A stretch of DNA of 64,000 bases from Mycobacteroides saopaulense (GTDB lineage Bacteria > Actinomycetota > Actinomycetes > Mycobacteriales > Mycobacteriaceae): the NCBI RefSeq assembly GCF_001456355.1, contig NZ_CP010271.1, positions 1,178,001 to 1,242,000 on the forward strand, in the 5' to 3' direction. The position numbers were made by a program, and so were the translations under genes. Positions 59,920-64,000 of the stretch are shown here, piece by piece. The notes beneath the pieces were generated by a model. That model did not search any database. It worked only from the letters and a program-made list of their open reading frames with translations, and had not been told where the DNA came from. Position 1 is the first letter of the stretch. Each line of letters opens with the position of its first letter.

Positions 59920-61408
59920 CCGACCGCTAGATTCCGTAGCCGTGCAGGCCGAATACCCGCGACCGTGGACGACGTTGTGGGTGGTGCTGTTCGGACTGTT
60001 CATGATCTTGCTCGATTCGACGATCGTGTCGGTCGCCAATCCGGCGATCAAGGCCGGTTTCGACGCCGACTATACGGCGACGGTGTGGGTGACGAGCGCT
60101 TATCTGCTGGGTTATGTGGTGCCGCTGCTGGTCACCGGGCGACTCGGCGATCAATTCGGCCCGAGGTCCATGTACCTGGCGGGGCTGGCGGTCTTCACCG
60201 GGGCCTCACTGTGGTGCGGGTTGGCCGGATCGATCGGCTGGCTGATCGCGGCACGGGTGGTGCAGGGGATCGGGGCTGCGATGCTGACCCCGCAGACGTT
60301 GACGGTGGTGCAGCGGGTGTTCCCGCCGGAGCGGCGCGGGACCGCCATGGGGGTGTGGGGCGCGGTCGCCGGGATCGCCACGCTGGTGGGCCCGGTCGCC
60401 GGTGGTGTGTTGGTCGACGGGTGGGGTTGGCAGTGGATCTTCTACGTCAATGTCCCGGTGGGTGTACTGGGAATGATTCTGGGCGCCATCTACATTCCAC
60501 GCATGCCGACGCATCCGCATCGGCTGGATCTGCTGGGCATGGCGTTCTCGGCGGTGGGCATGTTCGCATTCGTCTTCGCGCTACAAGAGGGCGAGAGCTT
60601 TCACTGGGCGCCGGGGGTGTGGGCGATGATGGCCGCAGGCCTGGCGGTGCTGGGTGTGTTCGTGTGGTGGCAGTCTGCCAACAAAGGTGAGCCGCTGATT
60701 CCGTTGCGGTTGTTCGCGGATCGCAACTTCTCACTCGCCGGTGTCGGCATCGCGTCGATGAGCTTTTGCGTGATCTCCACCGGGCTGCCGATGATGTTCT
60801 ATACCCAATTGGCGCTGGGCTTTTCGCCGACAAAGGCGGCGCTGACGCAGGCCCCGACGGCGATCGTGAGTGGAGTTCTGGCGCCTCTGTCCGGTTGGCT
60901 CGTCGACCGGGTGCGTCCGTCGGTTCTGATCGGCGGCGGCATCTCGTTGATGATCGTCTCGACGGTGTGGTGGACCGCGCTGATGAGGCCCGATACGCAG
61001 ATGTGGCAGCTCATGCTGCCCGCGGTGGGCATCGGTGCGGCCATGGCGTTCATCTGGGGCCCGCTGGCCACCACCGCCACCCGGAACCTGCCGCCGGCGG
61101 TGGCCGGCGCCGGCTCGGGTGTCTACAACACGCTGCGGCAGGTTGGTGGCGTGGTGGGCAGCTCGGCGATGGGTGCGGTGATGACGGCGCGACTGGCCGC
61201 CACGATGCCGGCGGCGCCGTCCGGTTCCCTTCCCAGTGGCGTGCTGCCTGCCGCATTACGCGCGCCGTTCGCCGCGGCGATGTCCGAGTCGATGCTGCTG
61301 GGCATCGCCGCGTTGGGCATCGGTTTGGTGGCTGCACTGTTCATGCGGCCTACCGGTTCACAGGTAGGTGCCGTGCCCCTCCACCACGTGGTCTCCGTCG
61401 AAGATTAG
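59906..61408 (+). CDS. EmrB/QacA-type (DHA2) MFS exporter (Rv1250-like)
   Basis: 500 aa. Motif D1 LFMILLDSTIVSVANPAIKAGF near the N-terminus, motif A GRLGDQFGPR, motif C AVAGIATLVGPVAGGVLVDGWGWQWIFYVNVPVG. About 14 hydrophobic segments as in DHA2; shorter than Rv1250 (579 aa) because the C-terminal tail is missing. GTG 59906 lies inside the upstream pump gene (14-bp overlap), so both are translated together. Its 3' end overlaps the convergent NTF2 gene by 51 bp. Confidence 0.88.
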   Translation: MSLPDRPLDSVAVQAEYPRPWTTLWVVLFGLFMILLDSTIVSVANPAIKAGFDADYTATVWVTSAYLLGYVVPLLVTGRLGDQFGPRSMYLAGLAVFTGASLWCGLAGSIGWLIAARVVQGIGAAMLTPQTLTVVQRVFPPERRGTAMGVWGAVAGIATLVGPVAGGVLVDGWGWQWIFYVNVPVGVLGMILGAIYIPRMPTHPHRLDLLGMAFSAVGMFAFVFALQEGESFHWAPGVWAMMAAGLAVLGVFVWWQSANKGEPLIPLRLFADRNFSLAGVGIASMSFCVISTGLPMMFYTQLALGFSPTKAALTQAPTAIVSGVLAPLSGWLVDRVRPSVLIGGGISLMIVSTVWWTALMRPDTQMWQLMLPAVGIGAAMAFIWGPLATTATRNLPPAVAGAGSGVYNTLRQVGGVVGSSAMGAVMTARLAATMPAAPSGSLPSGVLPAALRAPFAAAMSESMLLGIAALGIGLVAALFMRPTGSQVGAVPLHHVVSVED

Positions 61409-61711
61409 GACCTCGTTGACGAGGCCGCCCTTGTGGTTTCGGTAGTTGATGACGATCGCCGTGGCTCCCACGTAGGTGCCGACGGGCTCGAAATGCAGAT
61501 CCGGATTGCGGGTCAGCGCATCGGCCCAATAGCTGCGGATGGCGTCCTTGCCCGTGAAGACGCCCCCGGTTTCCGGGGCGATCTGGGCGCCGTAGGCGGA
61601 GGTGAAGACCGCGTCCTGATGAAAGTGCGCCAGTACGGCGTCGATATCGTGCGCGTTCCACGCGGCGAACCAGTCTCTGCTGAACTTCTCGGGGTCGACG
61701 GTGAGTGTCAT
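61358..61711 (-). CDS. SnoaL/NTF2-like fold protein
   Basis: 117 aa. DWFAAWNAHDIDAVLAHFHQDAVFTSAYGAQIAPETGGVFTGKDAIRSYWADALTRNPDLHFEPVGTYVGATAIVINYRNHKGGLVNEVLIFDGDHVVEGHGTY has the cone-shaped NTF2 fold with Asp/His at the pocket. Members are cyclases, hydrolases or binders; no role can be given. Translationally coupled to the FAD oxidase (ATGA, 61708-61711), so a role with that enzyme is likely. 51-bp overlap with the pump gene on the other strand. Confidence 0.8.
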   Translation of the reverse strand: MTLTVDPEKFSRDWFAAWNAHDIDAVLAHFHQDAVFTSAYGAQIAPETGGVFTGKDAIRSYWADALTRNPDLHFEPVGTYVGATAIVINYRNHKGGLVNEVLIFDGDHVVEGHGTYL

Positions 61712-63036
61712 GCCGGTGCGCCGAACAGCACGGCGGGATTCAGGAATCCGGTGGGGTCGAAGGCCTCTTTGACGGCACGCATGGCCGCGATGTCACCAGG
61801 TGTGCGCGCCATGCCGAGGTAGTCGCGTTTGAGAGTGCCGACGCCGTGCTCGGAGCTGACATTGCCGCCCAGCTCGGCGATGAGCGTCATCATGGGCTGA
61901 TACAACGCGGTGGAGTCGGGGCAGCGCAACACGTTTAAATGCAGGTTGCCCTCGCCGACGTGGCCGAATAGTACCGGTATCGCCTCGGGCACCTTGTCCG
62001 CGATCAGTGCGGTGGCGCGCTTTTCGAATTCGTCGATGTGCGTCAGCGGCAGTGCCACATCGAATTTCAACGGCGGGCCGTAGGTGCCGAGTGCCTCGGC
62101 GATGGATTCGCGTACCTGCCATAGGCGTTCACGTGAGGTGACGTCCAGGCCGACGGCAGCCTGCTCGGCCACACCGGCGGCTTCGAGTGCCTCGGCCAGA
62201 TCTTCGGTGGGGTCGTTATCTCGGGCCAGTTCGATGAGCAGCTGCCATGGGCCGTCGACCGGGCTGGGTATCCCCAAGCGGGCGTCCATCAGCTCCAGTG
62301 CGGCGATGCCGTTGAGATCGCGGAAGATCCGGCTGGCCTGTACCAGCTCGTCCAGATCGGCGAACCCGGTGATCGCGGCGACGCTCTGTTTCGGGACCGG
62401 GTGCAAGCCCAGTTCGAGCGCGGTGATGACGCCGAGGGTGCCTTCGGCGCCGACGAACAGGCTGGTGAGGTCGTAGCCCGTGTTGTCGGCGCGGACATCG
62501 CTGTGGCGCTCCATGATTGAGCCATCCGGCAGAACGACCTCGAGTCCGATGACCTGTTCGCGCATGTTGCCGTACTGCACGGTGCGTAGGCCGCCTGCGT
62601 TGGTGGATGCCATGCCGCCGAGGGTGGCTGAATCGCGTGATCCGATGTCGACCCCGAATTGCAGATTCTCTTTGGCCGCGGCCTGTTGCAGTGCGGCCAG
62701 GGTGACGCCGGAGCCGACGCGGACGCGTCGGTCGACGGTGTCGATGGGTCCGATCTCGGCGAGGCGTTCGGTGGACAGCAGCACGTCGTTGCGCTCTGGC
62801 ACGGTTCCGGCGACCATCGAGGTACGTCCGCCTTGAGTGGTGACGGCTTGTCCCTGTTCCTTGCAGACCATCAAGATCGCGGCAACTTCCACGGCCGATC
62901 CGGGGCGCGCCAGTACGCTGGCCGCGCCGCTGTATCGGCCGGTGTGGTCGACGACCCGTCCGGCCAGCACGTCGGAATCTGTGCTCACATATCGTTCACC
63001 GACGATCTGGACGAGGGCTTCGACGAGCGCGGACAT
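61708..63036 (-). CDS. FAD-linked oxidase, GlcD/D-2-hydroxyacid dehydrogenase type
   Basis: 442 aa. VAO-type FAD domain (~30-210): VLARPGSAVEVAAILMVCKEQGQAVTTQGGRTSMVAG, GSRDSATLGGMASTNAGGLRTVQYGNMREQVIGLEVVLPDGS. C-terminal oxidase domain with GHVGEGNLHLNVL (substrate/metal His) and SSEHGVGTLKRDYLGMARTPGDIAAMRAVKEAFDPTGFLNP. This is the glycolate/D-lactate/D-2-hydroxyglutarate dehydrogenase group (Rv1257c-like). Substrate not certain. CACACT 7 nt before ATG 63036. Confidence 0.9.
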   Translation of the reverse strand: MSALVEALVQIVGERYVSTDSDVLAGRVVDHTGRYSGAASVLARPGSAVEVAAILMVCKEQGQAVTTQGGRTSMVAGTVPERNDVLLSTERLAEIGPIDTVDRRVRVGSGVTLAALQQAAAKENLQFGVDIGSRDSATLGGMASTNAGGLRTVQYGNMREQVIGLEVVLPDGSIMERHSDVRADNTGYDLTSLFVGAEGTLGVITALELGLHPVPKQSVAAITGFADLDELVQASRIFRDLNGIAALELMDARLGIPSPVDGPWQLLIELARDNDPTEDLAEALEAAGVAEQAAVGLDVTSRERLWQVRESIAEALGTYGPPLKFDVALPLTHIDEFEKRATALIADKVPEAIPVLFGHVGEGNLHLNVLRCPDSTALYQPMMTLIAELGGNVSSEHGVGTLKRDYLGMARTPGDIAAMRAVKEAFDPTGFLNPAVLFGAPA

Positions 63037-63041
63037 GGACC

Positions 63042-64000
63042 TCAGTGTGGCACGGCGTCATTGGTCGGGGCCGGACTTAGCGCCAAGAACGCCCCCAACT
63101 CCACCAGTCCGTCGGGCGTGGCGGGCAGATACTCGGTCAGCGCCGGGGAGCGCACGATCACCGCCTGAAACTTCGCACGACTGATCGCGACGTTCAACCG
63201 GTTCCTGTTCAGCAGAAAGGACATCCCGCGCGGTACGTCGTCGACGGCCGAGGCGGTCATCGAGACGAACACCACGGGCGCCTGCCTGCCCTGGAACTTG
63301 TCGACTGTTCCCACCAGTACCTCACCCAAACCGGCGGCGGCGAGGGCGGCCCGCACGGTCAACACCTGTGCGTTGTACGGCGCAACCACCAACACATCGG
63401 ACTGCGCCAGCGGCCGCGTGCCGGATTCGTCGGTCCAATCCGAGCCGATCAGCGACGCGATCTCCGCGGCGATGGCCTCGGCTTCCTGGGGGCTGCTGGT
63501 GGCATTCCCCTCGTGATCGACCAGCAGCGTGCGCACTCCGGGCGCCTGCCCGGTCAGGGCGCGCTCGGGTGCCGCGGACTCGAGCTCTCCGTCGTAGGAA
63601 AGTCGCGAAACATGTTGGCAAAGTGCGGGGTGCATCCGGTATGAGCGTTCCAGGAAGTATCCGCGCTCGGCAGGGAGCGCGCCATGGCCCTCGACGAGCC
63701 AGCCCAGCGCGGAGGTGTCTACCGGCTCGGGATGCACGCCCTGCGACACCTGCGGCAGCTGCTGTGGATCTCCGAGCAACAGCAGGTTCTGCGCCCCCCG
63801 TGCGACTGCCAGGGTGTTGGCCAAACTGAACTGTCCGGCCTCGTCGACGACCAAGAGGCGTAGCATGCCGTCGGCCACCCGGGTCGTGTTCGCGAAATCC
63901 CATGCGGTACCGCCGATGACAGCGCCCTCACCTGCATGAGAGACAAGGAATCCTGCATAGTCGCTATCGCGAATCTGGGTCCACGCGGCATCGCCGCTGT
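63042..64000 (-). CDS. SF1 (Upf1/DNA2-like) helicase, C-terminal part, cut by window edge
   Basis: The frame is open from 64000 with no stop, so the gene begins outside. It shows GGTAWDFANTTRVADGMLRLLVVDEAGQFSLANTLAVARGAQNLLLLGDPQQLPQV (motifs II DEAGQ and III GDPQQLP), FLERSYRMHPALC (IV), VVAPYNAQVLTVRAAL (Ia/V region), VGTVDKFQGRQAPVVFVSM (V, DKFQGRQ) and LLNRNRLNVAISRAK (VI). Resembles the C-terminal helicase of Rv1251c-type proteins, where a RecB-like nuclease comes first; that part is not visible here. Stop codon 5 bp from the FAD oxidase start. Confidence 0.9.
   Translation of the reverse strand, partial: SGDAAWTQIRDSDYAGFLVSHAGEGAVIGGTAWDFANTTRVADGMLRLLVVDEAGQFSLANTLAVARGAQNLLLLGDPQQLPQVSQGVHPEPVDTSALGWLVEGHGALPAERGYFLERSYRMHPALCQHVSRLSYDGELESAAPERALTGQAPGVRTLLVDHEGNATSSPQEAEAIAAEIASLIGSDWTDESGTRPLAQSDVLVVAPYNAQVLTVRAALAAAGLGEVLVGTVDKFQGRQAPVVFVSMTASAVDDVPRGMSFLLNRNRLNVAISRAKFQAVIVRSPALTEYLPATPDGLVELGAFLALSPAPTNDAVPH

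Overview
The window reads as a chromosome segment of a rapidly growing mycobacterium, most likely of the Mycobacteroides abscessus/chelonae clade. It is high-GC. Its gene order is close to the Mycobacterium tuberculosis Rv1178-Rv1257c interval: pruA-pruB, fadD36, dapD/dapE, LOG genes, fadD6, folP2-gpgS, tagA, glgA/glgC, an Rv1216c-Rv1219c-type ABC cluster, sigE-rseA-htrA-tatB, mrp, lpqY-sugABC, corA, lpqZ, an SDR, kgd, an MFS pump and a helicase. It also carries mycobacterial proteins such as GpgS, LpqY, LpqZ, RseA and Kgd. Taxon and orthology are inferred from recalled family and gene-order knowledge; no database search was run.

Layout. 0-3 kb: the 3' end of a DapC-type aminotransferase and the proline catabolic pair pruA-pruB. 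3.1-3.26 kb: a 33-bp tandem repeat array abutting the fadD36 promoter. 3.3-11.3 kb: fadD36-DinB, a GDSL hydrolase, the divergent lysine/peptidoglycan genes dapD/dapE, an AraC regulator, an F420-type oxidoreductase and two LOG-like genes. 11.4-21 kb: fadD6, an HNH nuclease, an epimerase, folP2-gpgS (methylglucose lipopolysaccharide start), tagA, glgA and glgC (glycogen). 21-25.5 kb: a TetR-controlled ABC exporter with a perfect 38-bp operator, and an O-methyltransferase. 25.6-31.4 kb: envelope stress and export (sigE, rseA, htrA, tatB), mrp and a lytic transglycosylase. 31.7-34.9 kb: an MpaB-like oxygenase, a CitE-like lyase and small membrane proteins. 35.1-40 kb: the trehalose-recycling ABC importer lpqY-sugABC with a SUFU-domain gene coupled to its end. 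40-44 kb: corA, a MarC protein, malic enzyme and lpqZ. 44.1-53.6 kb: an accessory-looking block with three side-by-side paralogue pairs (serine hydrolases, SDRs, LIP lipases) plus a methyltransferase and a PucR regulator. 53.7-64 kb: kgd, a membrane protein, two MFS pumps, an FAD oxidase operon and a truncated helicase.

Two themes cut across the genes. First, many starts carry a TANNNT hexamer 6-7 nt before an ATG/GTG, the signature of leaderless mycobacterial transcripts; this fixes several start codons. Second, a repeat with a 24-bp core (GGTCTTCG...AGCGGCTCATCC) occurs as an array before fadD36 and as scattered copies before fadD6 and between glgA and glgC, where two copies may be translated as an N-terminal extension of GlgA. 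I recognise no wholly new defence or biosynthetic system; the repeat family and the paralogue block are the least explained parts.
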